A stretch of DNA of 64,000 bases from assembly GCF_003194385.1 (NCBI RefSeq), contig NZ_LAPT01000036.1:1-64000 (forward strand). The letters run 5' to 3'. Shown piece by piece: positions 54,546-64,000 of this stretch (positions are counted from its first letter, which is position 1; each line of letters begins with the position of its first letter). Under the pieces are notes generated by a model. The model searched no databases, was not told where the DNA came from, and worked only from the letters and a program-made list of their open reading frames with translations. Position numbers and translations under genes: made by a program. This stretch comes from Pokkaliibacter plantistimulans (GTDB lineage: Bacteria > Pseudomonadota > Gammaproteobacteria > Pseudomonadales > Balneatricaceae).

Positions 54546-56906
54546 TCAGGAGCGGTGATCGACCTCCAGACTGACCGGTTGCTTGATAGGTAGCCACAGC
54601 GTAAAGCAGGTTCCCTGGCCTTTGACACTGGTCACATCGATGCGCCCGTGATGTTTTTCCATAATATTGTAACTCATGGCCAGACCCAAGCCCGTGCCCT
54701 TGCCCACCGGCTTGGTGGTGAAGAAGGGGTTGAAGATCTGGCCCAGATGCTTCTCATCAATGCCGCTGCCGGTGTCTTCCACCTGAATATAGACCTGATC
54801 ATCTTTCTGGCCGGTGCGCACGGTGACCCTGCCAAACTGCTCGATCGCCTGGGCGGCGTTGATCAGCAGGTTGAGCAGCACCTGATTGATCTGTGAGGGG
54901 ATGCACTCCACGGCGGGCAGATTGCCGTACTCACGGACGACTTCGGCTTTGTACTTGAGCTCGTTGTGGGCGATGTTGAGGGTGCTTTCCAGACCTTTGT
55001 GCACATCGGTCCAGGCCCAGTCGCTATCGCCCCCGTGTGAGAATTCACGCAGATCTTCAATGATCTTCTTCACCCGTCGCGTGCCTTCGCGCGACTCTTC
55101 CACCAGTGCCTGCAGGTCATTGATGAGAAAGTCGTAATCCAGCTGGATCTTGAGCTCGTCGAGAGACTGACGGGCCGGGTCACTGCTGGGCAGCAGGGCA
55201 TGTTCATAGGCCTGATTGAGGCTGAGCAGATCGCCGACGTAATCTCCCATGGCTTCGATATTGGCAGAGATGTAAGCCATGGGATTGTTGATCTCATGGG
55301 CCACACCGGCTGCCAGCTGGCCAATGGAGGCCATTTTTTCTGACTGCACCAGCTGCGCCTGCGTTTGTCTCAGCTCATCAATCAGCTGCGCCTTGGCGGT
55401 ATTTTCCTGATTGAGCTGGTGATTGAGGTCCTGCAGCTCCTGAGTGCGTGTGGTCACCCGCGCTTCCAGCTCCTGATTAAGGTTTTCCAGATTGGTCTTG
55501 GCTTCTTCCAGCGCCTGGGTGTATTGTCCCAGCGCCTTACCCATCTGGATCAGGCCGGTGGCGGTCTCCTGGGCCTCACGTACGACAAAGGGTTCCAGAT
55601 TCTGGTAGTAGTCGCCTTCCCCGATTCGCTTCATGGTGGCCGACAGCGCCTGCAGGGGCATGGCGACCGACTGACTAAGGGTGAATGCCTTGCGATAGAG
55701 ATAAACAAAGAAGCACAGATAGAACAGTACCAGTACACCGATCATCAGATAGCCAATGCGATTGAAGCGGGCGTTGAGCACCATGGCATCGGTGTAGATA
55801 TTGTCATCATCGACCAGCAGCAGGAGCGACCAGTTGGTGCCACGAATGGTATGCCAGCTGACCAGCATCAGATCGTTGTTAAGGTTGAGTTCGGTGATGC
55901 CACTGTTGGCTTTCTGCATCGCCTGACTGAGCGCCTGCGTATCAGCACGCTTGTGGAGGTTGAATTCATCGGGTTTGAAAGTGTCCTGCCGAATGGCATC
56001 GGCATACGACTGATTGGTCAGCTCTTTCAGGCCCCAGGCCTCTTCACCTTGCGGCGGCAGGGCCATGATGGTGCCGCTCTTGTCCACCAGAATGCCGTAG
56101 CCCTGCCAGGGCACATCAAGATGAAGTATCTGTTTGATCAGTTGTTCCAGGGTGATGTCCAGCCCAACCACGGCTTCCGGTCCTTTGGCCGGATCACTGC
56201 CGGGCAGGTACACCGGGGCGATGCAGGACGTCATCCAGCCCTGTCCGGCCGGATCGATGTAGACATCCGTCCAGACCGGCCCCTTGCCGGGGTTGTGCTT
56301 GATGTCGGCATCGTAGAAGAAGTTGTACTCGGTGATCTTCATGTCGTGGGGATACTGATCAATGACATCGAAGTAGGGATAGATGCGATTCATCGAGTCC
56401 CGGGTGTTGATGTAGGCCTGCGTCACCAGTGGCTGGGCATCGACCACATCACGCATCACGTTATCGAGCTGACCGAGCTGCAGGGCCTTGTCACGCTGCG
56501 TCTGGCCAATGGTGTTGATGTTGGAATAAAACAGTGCCGCCCGTCCCGGCAATTCACGGGTGGTATGCAGCACGCCGTCGGTCACTGAATAGCGCTGCTG
56601 TTCTTCACTGCTGGCCTGATACGGGGTCTGGTAGGCTACCTCGGTCTGACGCTGGAGCAGTCGGGTCATATGCGCCACACTGTCGAGCTGGTCAGAAATA
56701 CGCCCGGCCTCAAGATTGGCCACGCCCTGCAGCTGGTCTTTGGCCAGCCGTTGCAGAGTCTGAATATTCTCGTCGCGGATGATGGCATTGGTCAGCAAGT
56801 AGGCTACCACCAGTGCCAGTTCGATCAGAATGATCGGGAGCAGGGCGCTGCGCAGATAGGAGCGCCACACCAGGCTGAAGAAGGACTGAGAGCGGGGTGT
56901 AGTCAT
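54546..56906 (-). CDS. Sensor histidine kinase with periplasmic Cache domain
   Basis: A 786-residue kinase with two membrane helices (about 20-42 and 385-405) that enclose a large dCache sensor (about 60-370). A HAMP-like region, coiled coil (450-525) and HisKA domain with phospho-His537 (GVAHEINNPMAY) follow. The HATPase_c domain has N-box LLINAAQAI, VEDTGSGI and FFTTKPVGKGTGLGLA. The ATG at 56906 is the best start; the frame is open to 56990. No response regulator gene is adjacent. It is directly upstream of the degenerate kinase-like gene. Confidence 0.87.
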   Translation of the reverse strand: MTTPRSQSFFSLVWRSYLRSALLPIILIELALVVAYLLTNAIIRDENIQTLQRLAKDQLQGVANLEAGRISDQLDSVAHMTRLLQRQTEVAYQTPYQASSEEQQRYSVTDGVLHTTRELPGRAALFYSNINTIGQTQRDKALQLGQLDNVMRDVVDAQPLVTQAYINTRDSMNRIYPYFDVIDQYPHDMKITEYNFFYDADIKHNPGKGPVWTDVYIDPAGQGWMTSCIAPVYLPGSDPAKGPEAVVGLDITLEQLIKQILHLDVPWQGYGILVDKSGTIMALPPQGEEAWGLKELTNQSYADAIRQDTFKPDEFNLHKRADTQALSQAMQKANSGITELNLNNDLMLVSWHTIRGTNWSLLLLVDDDNIYTDAMVLNARFNRIGYLMIGVLVLFYLCFFVYLYRKAFTLSQSVAMPLQALSATMKRIGEGDYYQNLEPFVVREAQETATGLIQMGKALGQYTQALEEAKTNLENLNQELEARVTTRTQELQDLNHQLNQENTAKAQLIDELRQTQAQLVQSEKMASIGQLAAGVAHEINNPMAYISANIEAMGDYVGDLLSLNQAYEHALLPSSDPARQSLDELKIQLDYDFLINDLQALVEESREGTRRVKKIIEDLREFSHGGDSDWAWTDVHKGLESTLNIAHNELKYKAEVVREYGNLPAVECIPSQINQVLLNLLINAAQAIEQFGRVTVRTGQKDDQVYIQVEDTGSGIDEKHLGQIFNPFFTTKPVGKGTGLGLAMSYNIMEKHHGRIDVTSVKGQGTCFTLWLPIKQPVSLEVDHRS

Positions 56907-57057
56907 GACCGTGATCCAATAGGCATGCAACAGAGGACCTGCCTGACCGCCATTGAGAACTGCCGGATGACATAGAGGCGGGTGTGGCAAATCACATTTC
57001 TACCTGATGCGCGTCAAACAGCAGCAGGCCTTAAGGTGTCTTTTGAGACACTTATAA

Positions 57058-57882
57058 CTAAGCGGCAAATCCATTTCTGCCCCGAACGTGCCAGCTTTCA
57101 CAGGTTTGCTGAAAAGCATAGCCGCCGGGGGAAAAACTGCACTCCCGCACGCTGATCAGCCCTGCCTGATCGCGGCTGAGGCCGAGACTGGAGCGGGTCC
57201 CGTAACCGGGGCTGGCAATAAAACAGGAAGACAGACGCTGCTCCCACTCCACGCTGATGCCGGTATCGGGCAACTCTGCAGTGGGCGCCTGCTGACGGCT
57301 GCCAAGCAAACGTGGCAACGAGGGCAGATCGCGTCCGGCCGCGAGCCAGTGTTGCATGGCCTGACGGGCCTGCTGTGTTTTCGGCCAGTGGCTGTGCAGC
57401 CGGGCGTTGGACAGCGTATACAGGCCCGGTTGCAGACGTTCGGGCCAGGGCAGACGGTTACTGCAATAGATCACTTCATCCGGGCTGCCGAGCAGCAGGT
57501 TGAAACCGGCGTAGTGGTGGCCCTGTTCCAGCACCTGCAGTGCATAGTCAAAGGCCGACAGGCTGTAGGGGGAGCGGCTGTCCTCATGCTCGGTATCCAT
57601 CTCCAGCTGGCGCAGATAGCCGCTCACCAGTTCGCCCCGGCTGCGCAGGTGATCCGCCTTGCCACTGCCTTCACGGACGTTGGTCAGTGCGGCCCAGTAA
57701 CCGGCGCGATTGATGACGAACCAGCTCCCGCCTGCCTGCAGGTCCTGTCCGCCCCAACATTGAGGAAATTCCGGCCACCAGCGCCCACTGCGGGTCGGAC
57801 GCTGATAGAATTCGTCGCGATTGGCGGCCAGCAGCAGTGGATAGTCAGGATCATGCTGCCAGGCCAGAACCAGCAAACACAT
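57058..57882 (-). CDS. NRDE/TANGO2 family protein
   Basis: A 274-residue protein with the family N-terminus MCLLVLAWQHDPDYPL and the diagnostic NRDEF motif (about 21-25). TANGO2 proteins are linked to heme or acyl-CoA handling in eukaryotes; the bacterial role is unclear. The N-terminal Cys2 after Met may be exposed as a nucleophile, as in related Ntn-type enzymes (inference). AAGGAG precedes ATG 57882; the frame runs back to 58335 only as antisense to the next gene. Confidence 0.85.
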   Translation of the reverse strand: MCLLVLAWQHDPDYPLLLAANRDEFYQRPTRSGRWWPEFPQCWGGQDLQAGGSWFVINRAGYWAALTNVREGSGKADHLRSRGELVSGYLRQLEMDTEHEDSRSPYSLSAFDYALQVLEQGHHYAGFNLLLGSPDEVIYCSNRLPWPERLQPGLYTLSNARLHSHWPKTQQARQAMQHWLAAGRDLPSLPRLLGSRQQAPTAELPDTGISVEWEQRLSSCFIASPGYGTRSSLGLSRDQAGLISVRECSFSPGGYAFQQTCESWHVRGRNGFAA

Positions 57883-57972
57883 GGTGGGCTCCTTGTCTGC
57901 CGTGTCATGCCTTGCGTGAGCTATGACACGGAGGAATGGATGGGAGGCCAGTATGCCGAGTGAGCGAATTTG

Positions 57973-58758
57973 ATGTCTATTTTTTTGCTGTATCTGCTGT
58001 TGGGAGCGGTGGCGGGAGTGCTGGCCGGGTTGTTTGGCATCGGCGGTGGCATGGTGGTTGTACCGGCACTGATCTTTGCTTTCGGTGCCCAGCATCTGCC
58101 GGTGGACGTCCTGACCCATCTGGCCGTGGGGACCTCGCTGGCGTGCATTATCGGCACCGCGATCAGTTCCATCATCGCCCATCATCAGAAGGGCGGGGTG
58201 CTGTGGCCGATTTTTACCAGCTGTACGCTGGGCATTCTGCTCGGCGCGGCACTGGGGGTGAAAACAGCGGTGCTGCTGCCGGGTGCCTTGCTGCAAAAAC
58301 TGATTGGTATCTTTGCTATCTGTGTGGCTCTGCAAATGGCGTTGAATCTCAAGCCCAAAGCCAGCCGCGGACTGCCCGGCAAGCCCGGTCTGGTGGGCGC
58401 GGGCGGGGTTATTGGCTGGGCATCGGCGATTTTTGGTATCGGTGGCGGCACCCTGACTGTGCCGTTTCTCACCTGGTGCAATGTCAGTATGCAGCAGGCT
58501 GTGGGCACCTCAGCGGCGCTGGGGTTGCCGATTGCCATCGTCGGTGCGGCGACCAATATCGTCGCTGGCTGGGATGCGCCGGGTCTGCCGCAGTGGAGTC
58601 TGGGTTATGTTTATCTGCCCGCCGTGCTGGGAATTGTGATCGCCAGCACGCCATTCGCCCGTGTGGGCGCCAGACTGGCGCATCGTCTGCCCGGTCATAT
58701 TTTGAAACGGGCCTTTGCTTTATTGTTGGTGATTGTCGGCATACGGTTCCTGCTTTGA
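57973..58758 (+). CDS. TSUP family (TauE/SafE) membrane exporter
   Basis: A 261-residue membrane protein with about eight helices and the duplicated family motif GIGGGMVVVP (near 23-32) and GIGGGTLTVPFL (near 158-169). TSUP proteins move sulfite, sulfoacetate or similar organosulfur anions. It precedes lgt by 68 bases, the order found in Pseudomonas. The start is ATG 57973; a TTG three bases earlier is unlikely. Confidence 0.88.
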   Translation: MSIFLLYLLLGAVAGVLAGLFGIGGGMVVVPALIFAFGAQHLPVDVLTHLAVGTSLACIIGTAISSIIAHHQKGGVLWPIFTSCTLGILLGAALGVKTAVLLPGALLQKLIGIFAICVALQMALNLKPKASRGLPGKPGLVGAGGVIGWASAIFGIGGGTLTVPFLTWCNVSMQQAVGTSAALGLPIAIVGAATNIVAGWDAPGLPQWSLGYVYLPAVLGIVIASTPFARVGARLAHRLPGHILKRAFALLLVIVGIRFLL

Positions 58759-58826
58759 TGATCGAGTGCGTAACCGCAGCCAGGGTTCTTGGCCAGCCGC
58801 CATGTTAAGGGTGCCACGGAAAAACT

Positions 58827-59612
58827 ATGCTTACCTATCCTCAGATTGACCCCATTGCCATTGAGCTTGGGCCCCTCAAGGTTCACTGGTACGGACTGAT
58901 GTATCTGGTCGGCTTTTCTGCCGCCTGGTTACTGGGCCAGCAACGCCGTGAACGTTTTGGTCTCAGCAAGGAGCAGTTATCTGATCTGATCTTCTATGGT
59001 GCGCTCGGCGTGGTGCTGGGCGGGCGGATCGGCTATGTGCTGTTCTACAACTTTGACCGCTTTCTGGCCGACCCTAAATGGCTGTTTTATGTCTGGGAAG
59101 GCGGCATGTCGTTCCATGGTGGCCTGCTTGGTGTGACCGCGGTGACACTGTGGCAGTCGCGTAAACTGGGTCTGTCACTGCTCAGTCTGGGGGACTTTGT
59201 CGCACCGCTGGTGCCCATCGGTCTGGGGGCGGGTCGTATTGGCAACTTTATCGGTGGCGAGCTGTGGGGGCGGCCGACGGATGTGCCCTGGGCTATGGTG
59301 TTTCCCCGCGCTGACAACCTGCCACGCCATCCGTCCCAGCTGTACGAATTTGTACTGGAAGGCATCGTACTCTTTACCGTACTCTGGCTGTTTTCGCGCA
59401 AGCCGCGTCCGGCAGGGGCGGTGTCAGGGTTATTCCTGATTGGCTATGGCCTCAGCCGTATCATTGTTGAATTCTTCCGTCAGCCGGATGAACAGCTGGG
59501 CTACATTGCCTGGGGCTGGCTGACGCAGGGACAGCTACTGAGCCTGCCGATGCTGGCCGTCGGTGCCGGCTTTATTGTTTACGCGTATCAGAGCAAACGC
59601 GCCATCCACTGA
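58827..59612 (+). CDS. lgt: Prolipoprotein diacylglyceryl transferase
   Basis: Lgt attaches diacylglyceryl from phosphatidylglycerol to the lipobox Cys of prolipoproteins at the inner membrane. The 261 residues have seven predicted helices, the HGGLLG motif near residue 96 and the signature [14 protein letters not shown] near 137-150. It is followed by thyA after 53 bases. Confidence 0.96.
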   Translation: MLTYPQIDPIAIELGPLKVHWYGLMYLVGFSAAWLLGQQRRERFGLSKEQLSDLIFYGALGVVLGGRIGYVLFYNFDRFLADPKWLFYVWEGGMSFHGGLLGVTAVTLWQSRKLGLSLLSLGDFVAPLVPIGLGAGRIGNFIGGELWGRPTDVPWAMVFPRADNLPRHPSQLYEFVLEGIVLFTVLWLFSRKPRPAGAVSGLFLIGYGLSRIIVEFFRQPDEQLGYIAWGWLTQGQLLSLPMLAVGAGFIVYAYQSKRAIH

Positions 59613-59665
59613 TGGCGCAGGCGCCGTCACTGAGGCAGCTGGCGGCGTGACGACAAGGTGTATCT

Positions 59666-60517
59666 ATGAAGCAATATCTGCAACTCTGCCAGCGCATCAT
59701 TGATGAAGGCGTATGGGTTGAGAATGAGCGTACCGGCAAGCGCTGCCTGACGGTGATCAACGCTGACCTCAACTACCGTGTCGGCGCCAATGAGTTTCCG
59801 CTGATCACCACCCGCAAGAGCTACTGGAAGGCAGCCATTGCCGAACTGCTGGGCTATCTGCGGGGGTATAGCAGCGCCGCTGATTTCCGTGCACTGGGCA
59901 CCCGAACCTGGGATGCCAATGCCAACGACAACGGCGCCTGGCTGAACAACCCCTACCGTACCGGTGAGGATGATATGGGCCGGGTCTACGGTGTGCAGGG
60001 ACGCAGTTGGGCCAAGCCTGACGGCGGCCATCTGGATCAGGTGCGCAAGGTGGTGGATAACCTGAGCCGTGGTCTCGATGACCGTGGCGAAATCATCACC
60101 TTCTATAACCCCGGCGAGTTCCACATGGGTTGCCTGCGGCCGTGCATGCACACTCATACCTTCTCGCTGCTGGGCGATACGCTGCATCTGACTTCCTATC
60201 AGCGTTCCTGTGATGTGCCGCTGGGGCTGAACTTCAATCAGGTGCAGGTGTTCACCTTCCTGGCCCTGATGGCGCAGATCACTGGCCATAAGGCCGGGAT
60301 GGCCTATCACAAGATCGTCAATGCCCATATCTATGAGGATCAGCTGGCGCTGATGCGCGATGTACAGCTCAAGCGGGAACCCTTCCCGGCACCGCAGCTG
60401 CGTATCAACCCGTCGATTCGCCGTCTGGAAGATCTGGAAACCTGGGTGACGCTGGATGACTTCGAGGTGGAGGGTTACCGCTGCCACGATCCCATTCAGT
60501 ATCCGTTCTCGGTGTAG
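59666..60517 (+). CDS. thyA: Thymidylate synthase
   Basis: ThyA methylates dUMP to dTMP with methylene-tetrahydrofolate. The catalytic Cys160 lies in [24 protein letters not shown] binds dUMP. The 283 residues exceed E. coli's 264 by a small insertion around residues 84-103 ([20 protein letters not shown]), seen in other family members. lgt-thyA-folA is a conserved cluster. Confidence 0.96.
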   Translation: MKQYLQLCQRIIDEGVWVENERTGKRCLTVINADLNYRVGANEFPLITTRKSYWKAAIAELLGYLRGYSSAADFRALGTRTWDANANDNGAWLNNPYRTGEDDMGRVYGVQGRSWAKPDGGHLDQVRKVVDNLSRGLDDRGEIITFYNPGEFHMGCLRPCMHTHTFSLLGDTLHLTSYQRSCDVPLGLNFNQVQVFTFLALMAQITGHKAGMAYHKIVNAHIYEDQLALMRDVQLKREPFPAPQLRINPSIRRLEDLETWVTLDDFEVEGYRCHDPIQYPFSV

Positions 60518-60565
60518 GCTGCGCCTGCACCACCCCTGATCTGCCCTGCAATCGGAAATACGCTC

Positions 60566-61072
60566 ATGAAACTTGCTGCCATCGTCGCCGCCAGTCAGAA
60601 CAATGTCATCGGTATCGACAATAAACTGCCGTGGTATCTGCCGGAGGATCTCAAGTACTTCAAGCAGGTGACCATGGGCAAGCCCATCCTGATGGGCCGC
60701 AAGACCTTCGACTCCATCGGCCGGCCGTTACCCGGACGCACTAACATCGTTATTACCCGTCAGACTGACTGGCAGCATGACGGCGTCAAGGTGGTGCACA
60801 GCCTGCCGCAGGCCATTGCTCTGGCTGAGGCAGAATGCCTGATCGGTGGCAGTGATGAGTGCATGATTATCGGTGGTGCCCAGCTCTACAACGAGGCGCT
60901 GCCACACTGTCAGCGGCTCTATCTGACCCGGGTCTGGGCCGATATTGAGGGAGATGCCTTCTTCCCCGTGCTGAATGATGCCGACTGGCAGGAGCAGGGG
61001 CGTATCGATCATCAGCCCACCGAACGTAATCCCCATGCCTACAGCTTTCTGGTGCTTGATCGCCGGTATTAA
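60566..61072 (+). CDS. folA: Dihydrofolate reductase
   Basis: FolA regenerates tetrahydrofolate oxidised by ThyA. The 168-residue protein has the catalytic acid Asp28 (LPEDLKYFK), the substrate loop MGRKTFDSIGRPLPGR and the C-terminal ISEVEGDAFFP-like segment (DIEGDAFFPVL). It lies 48 bases after thyA and probably shares its transcript. Confidence 0.96.
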   Translation: MKLAAIVAASQNNVIGIDNKLPWYLPEDLKYFKQVTMGKPILMGRKTFDSIGRPLPGRTNIVITRQTDWQHDGVKVVHSLPQAIALAEAECLIGGSDECMIIGGAQLYNEALPHCQRLYLTRVWADIEGDAFFPVLNDADWQEQGRIDHQPTERNPHAYSFLVLDRRY

Positions 61073-61268
61073 AGCTGTTCAACGAAAGCGCATATCTCCC
61101 TTTTGGCAGACCGTACCAACGCCAATTCTGCCGATCTTGTACTAAGCTTCCAGCACGGGCTGCCGACATCCCGCAGGGGTTCAACCTGACGGTCTGTCGG
61201 TGCGGCCTGTAGTCGTTCCCATCATCTGTTCGTTGTCCTGCATTGGGAATACCACAAGAGGATGTTGT

Positions 61269-63164
61269 ATGAATCTGTCACTGCGTGCGCGCCTGCTGGG
61301 CGTCAGTATCGTTGCCGTGTGCGTGATCGTGCTGGCGCTGGTGTGGGAAACCAACATCACCATGCGTCAGCAGATGCTGGACCAGTTGCTGAAGGATGCC
61401 CAGCATTTCGCCGGTGCTTATGGTGAGGGAGTGGGGCAGTGGCTGCATGACCGCCAGCAGGCCATGACGTCCCTCAAGAAGCAGATCGAAGACCATCCGC
61501 AGGACAGCCCCTACGCCGCCATTCTGCAAACACACAATGCCGCGGGTTTTGCCCTGACCTACTACGGCAATGAGCAGGGGCAGATGTTCCGCCAGGATCC
61601 GGCGCTGGACAAGAACAACGCCAGCTATGATCCGCGCAAGCGTGACTGGTATCAGCAGGCGCTGAAAGAGAACCGGGCGATTGTCACCGCACCTTACATC
61701 AGCGCCACCCTCAAGCAGCTGGTCGTGACGCTGGCGGAGCCGGTAAAGGCCAGTGGCGCAGTCATCGGTGCGGTCGGTGCCAACCTGACGCTGGAGCAGC
61801 TGACCAAACGTACCAATGCACTGGATGTGCCGGGCAAGGGCTACGCCATTCTGGTGGATCGCAGCGACCAGATCATCACCCATCCGCATACCGACTTGCA
61901 GACCAAGTCTGCCGGTGAGCTGAGTCCGCTGTTTGACAGCAGCCACCTGCCTCAGCTGATCAGTGATAACCGCCTGTTTGAAACGTCACTGGATCAGCGT
62001 GAGCGCTTTGTCTATGCCCAGGCTATTCCGCAGACCAACTGGGCGCTGATCTTCGTGATGGACAAAGCCACCCTGATGGCACCGATCTATGACCTGCTGA
62101 TCACCCAGATCGGTATCGCCGTGGTGCTGCTGGCCCTCTTTACCCTGGCGCTGATCTACCTGTTCAAGGTGCTGTTCCGCAATCTGGAGCGTGTCGCCGT
62201 CGCGCTGGAAGACATCGCCGAAGGGGAAGGCGACCTGACCGTGCGCATTCAGGTCAGCAGCAAGGATGAGATTGGCCGTCTGGCCGGTGGTTTCAATCGC
62301 TTTGTTGAACGTATGCAGGGCATTATCAGCCGTCTGCATGGCACCTCGGTGCAGCTGACTGGCGAAGCCGATGGGGTTGCTGGTGCTGCTCACAACCGCA
62401 GCCAGCGGGTGCAGCTGCAGCAGGATGAAATTCATATGGTAGCCACGGCGGTCACCGAGATGGCCATGGCGACTCAGGAAATCGCCGGCAATGCTGAGCG
62501 CACTGCCTCTGCCGCGCAGGATTCGGTCAGCCTCAGCCATGAAGGCCGGGTGCAGGTGGAAAAAAGCCAGGGCTCAATTCGCAGCCTGGCGGATGAAGTG
62601 GAGCAGGCCACCAGCACCATTGCCGAACTGAATCAGCACGCGCAGCAGATCAGTGGCATTCTGGCCACCATCAGCGGTATTGCCGAGCAGACCAATCTGC
62701 TGGCGCTGAATGCGGCCATTGAAGCGGCCCGCGCCGGTGAGCAGGGCCGGGGCTTTGCCGTGGTGGCCGATGAAGTCCGCGTGCTGTCACAGCGGACCCA
62801 TGCCTCCACTGCGGAGATCCAGACCATGATCGAGACCCTGCAGCAGACCACTGCCCGGGCGGTGACGATCATGGAGCGTGGGCATCGGCTGGCCCGTACC
62901 AGCGTGGGTGATGCCGATGCGGCGCATCAGCGTCTGGGGCAGATCACTGAAGCCATCTCCAGTATTGCCGACATGGCCACCCAGATTGCGTCGGCAGCGG
63001 AGGAGCAAACCTCCGTCACTAATGAAATCAATCGCAATACTGAAGCCATTCGCGGCGTGGCCAGTGACATGGCAGAAGAAAGCGAGCAGGCGGCAGCGCA
63101 GGCCAGGGTGCTGCATCAGCTGGCCCGTCAGGTCGAGCAGGAAGTCGGGCGCTTCCGTCTCTGA
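61269..63164 (+). CDS. Methyl-accepting chemotaxis protein with Cache sensor
   Basis: A 631-residue chemoreceptor: helix 1 (about 8-30), periplasmic dCache domain (about 35-275, with the WYQQAL and [12 protein letters not shown] segments of amino-acid or carboxylate sensors), helix 2 (about 285-305), HAMP (310-360) and a signalling domain with the conserved hairpin tip [23 protein letters not shown] 61269 follows AGAGGA; the longer frame to 61200 has no such site. The ligand is unknown. It is monocistronic. Confidence 0.93.
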   Translation: MNLSLRARLLGVSIVAVCVIVLALVWETNITMRQQMLDQLLKDAQHFAGAYGEGVGQWLHDRQQAMTSLKKQIEDHPQDSPYAAILQTHNAAGFALTYYGNEQGQMFRQDPALDKNNASYDPRKRDWYQQALKENRAIVTAPYISATLKQLVVTLAEPVKASGAVIGAVGANLTLEQLTKRTNALDVPGKGYAILVDRSDQIITHPHTDLQTKSAGELSPLFDSSHLPQLISDNRLFETSLDQRERFVYAQAIPQTNWALIFVMDKATLMAPIYDLLITQIGIAVVLLALFTLALIYLFKVLFRNLERVAVALEDIAEGEGDLTVRIQVSSKDEIGRLAGGFNRFVERMQGIISRLHGTSVQLTGEADGVAGAAHNRSQRVQLQQDEIHMVATAVTEMAMATQEIAGNAERTASAAQDSVSLSHEGRVQVEKSQGSIRSLADEVEQATSTIAELNQHAQQISGILATISGIAEQTNLLALNAAIEAARAGEQGRGFAVVADEVRVLSQRTHASTAEIQTMIETLQQTTARAVTIMERGHRLARTSVGDADAAHQRLGQITEAISSIADMATQIASAAEEQTSVTNEINRNTEAIRGVASDMAEESEQAAAQARVLHQLARQVEQEVGRFRL

Positions 63165-63288
63165 TTTTTGTCTCGGTTGTAGTGCTGAGAAACGGTCGCG
63201 CGATCACCGTAAGGTGACAAGAGCTGGGGAGGGGTGAACAGACACCGCTGCTTCAGCGTCTTGTCCGGATCAGCGGACTAGGCACTGT

Positions 63289-63315
63289 ATCTGGCCTGTA
63301 TCAGTCAGGCCAGAT
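63289..63315. terminator. Hairpin between the chemoreceptor and Kef genes
   Basis: ATCTGGCCTG and CAGGCCAGAT form a 10-bp stem with a 7-nt loop between convergent genes. There is no T run. Confidence 0.5.
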
Positions 63316-63349
63316 GCGACGTTGCAGGGCATGCATGGGGCGGACACGC

Positions 63350-64000
63350 TCAGTGCTCGTGCTGCCAGCTTTCCGCCTGTGGTGACGTGGCTTTACTCAG
63401 ACGTTTGGCTTCCAGCTGGGCCAGATCGGTTTCACGGAATTCGAGAATCCACTGCCGCGCTTTATCTGCCGGGACACCCAGTGCCTGCAGCGCCTCCAGA
63501 CTCACGCCCAGACTGGTGTCGTAGGTTTCCAGAAATACGTGATCGAGATCCAGCTCCAGCAGATGCAGGGCATTCTCACTGTTGCGGGCACGGGCAAACA
63601 ACTTGGCCCGGGGGAAGTGTTCACGTATCTGCAGTGCCGCTTTCTCGGAAATATCCGGGTTGTTGATGGCCAGAATGATCAGTCGTGCCTTTTCAGCGCC
63701 TGCTGCTTCCAGCACGTCGTTGCGCAGGGCATCTCCGTAATACACTTCATAACCCAGACGCCGGGCAAACCGGATATGCGCTGGGTTGGCATCAATGGCG
63801 GTAAAGGCAATATTGCGTGCCTGCAGCACACGGGCGATGGTCAGACCGATGCGGCCAAAGCCGATGATCAGCACTTCCGGGTTGTGTTCAGGGAAGGTCT
63901 CATGTTCCAGGGCCTGGGTATCCTCGTCATCACTCTGGCGTTTTTGCTGACGGCCAAGGTAGCTGTCAGCGGCCTTGACCACCAGCGGCGTGAAGGCCAT
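63350..64000 (-). CDS. Kef-type K+/H+ antiporter, C-terminal part (partial)
   Basis: The gene is cut by the window end, so its N-terminal membrane domain is missing and the ATG at the edge is not the real start. The visible 216 residues are a short membrane-end segment, an acidic linker and an RCK/TrkA-N domain with NAD motif IIGFGRIGLTIA. KefB/KefC-type antiporters export K+ when glutathione adducts bind this domain. It is convergent with the chemoreceptor gene. Confidence 0.85.
   Translation of the reverse strand: MAFTPLVVKAADSYLGRQQKRQSDDEDTQALEHETFPEHNPEVLIIGFGRIGLTIARVLQARNIAFTAIDANPAHIRFARRLGYEVYYGDALRNDVLEAAGAEKARLIILAINNPDISEKAALQIREHFPRAKLFARARNSENALHLLELDLDHVFLETYDTSLGVSLEALQALGVPADKARQWILEFRETDLAQLEAKRLSKATSPQAESWQHEH

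Noticed and set aside
55365-56588. A 407-codon open frame on the plus strand
   Set aside because: It mirrors the histidine kinase gene, whose domains are clear; no ribosome site or family is seen.
57883-58335. N-terminal extension of the TANGO2-family frame
   Set aside because: The extension is antisense to the TSUP gene, and a good ribosome site marks the ATG at 57882.

Overview
This is a chromosomal segment of a gammaproteobacterium of the Pseudomonas/Oceanospirillales type. The evidence is core gene order: crc next to pyrE, a hisB-hisH-hisA block beside asmA-mutY-yggX, and a HAD phosphatase-rppH-ptsP-TSUP-lgt-thyA-folA block, all arranged much as in pseudomonads. I cannot name the genus. 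No phage, insertion sequence or CRISPR array is visible, and nearly every stretch is coding.

Layout: (a) 0.2-13 kb is core metabolism: cysE, crc, pyrE, hisBHA, an AsmA-like protein, mutY, yggX, five tRNA genes (Phe, Leu-UAG, Phe, Leu-CAG, Leu-CAG), speE and speA. (b) 13-18.4 kb holds a LysE-type exporter, a LysR regulator and a nitrate/taurine-type ABC importer preceded by a leader that ends in an intrinsic terminator. (c) 18.5-47 kb is mostly an aromatic-acid catabolic island. It contains pobA/pobR (4-hydroxybenzoate to protocatechuate), an IclR regulator of the PcaR type, pcaB, catI/J-type CoA transferase plus pcaF, a tctCBA-type tripartite importer, a QuiC-type dehydroshikimate dehydratase (quinate/shikimate branch), a TRAP importer with two paralogous binding proteins, and a separate pcaD-pcaC-pcaH-pcaG operon with pcaQ close by. 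Together the visible genes convert 4-hydroxybenzoate and dehydroshikimate to succinyl-CoA and acetyl-CoA through every step of the protocatechuate branch of the beta-ketoadipate pathway. (d) Set into the island is an odd patch at 36.5-42.4 kb: a second-copy-looking FabI, a 1003-residue protein I do not recognise but which carries signatures of a Cys/Met-type PLP enzyme, and a divergent PhoD-like phosphatase. A Tai4-like immunity protein without an effector and a small Pmp3-type membrane peptide lie beside pcaQ. (e) 47-64 kb is again core-like: HD phosphohydrolase, RRM RNA-binding protein, HAD phosphatase, rppH, ptsP, two tandem histidine-kinase-like genes (one apparently a pseudokinase with a heme-c motif), a TANGO2-family protein, TSUP exporter, lgt, thyA, folA, a chemoreceptor, and the C-terminal part of a Kef-type K+ efflux protein cut by the window end.

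The most interesting points are: the PLP-like giant protein and its divergent phosphatase; a sensor-kinase-like protein whose phospho-accepting histidine is a serine, encoded directly after a canonical kinase; A-rich AACAACAA motifs just upstream of the ribosome-binding sites of pobR and the second TRAP binding protein, in a genome that encodes Crc; the attenuator-like leader of the ABC operon; and inverted repeats that sit where operators for the aromatic regulators would be expected.
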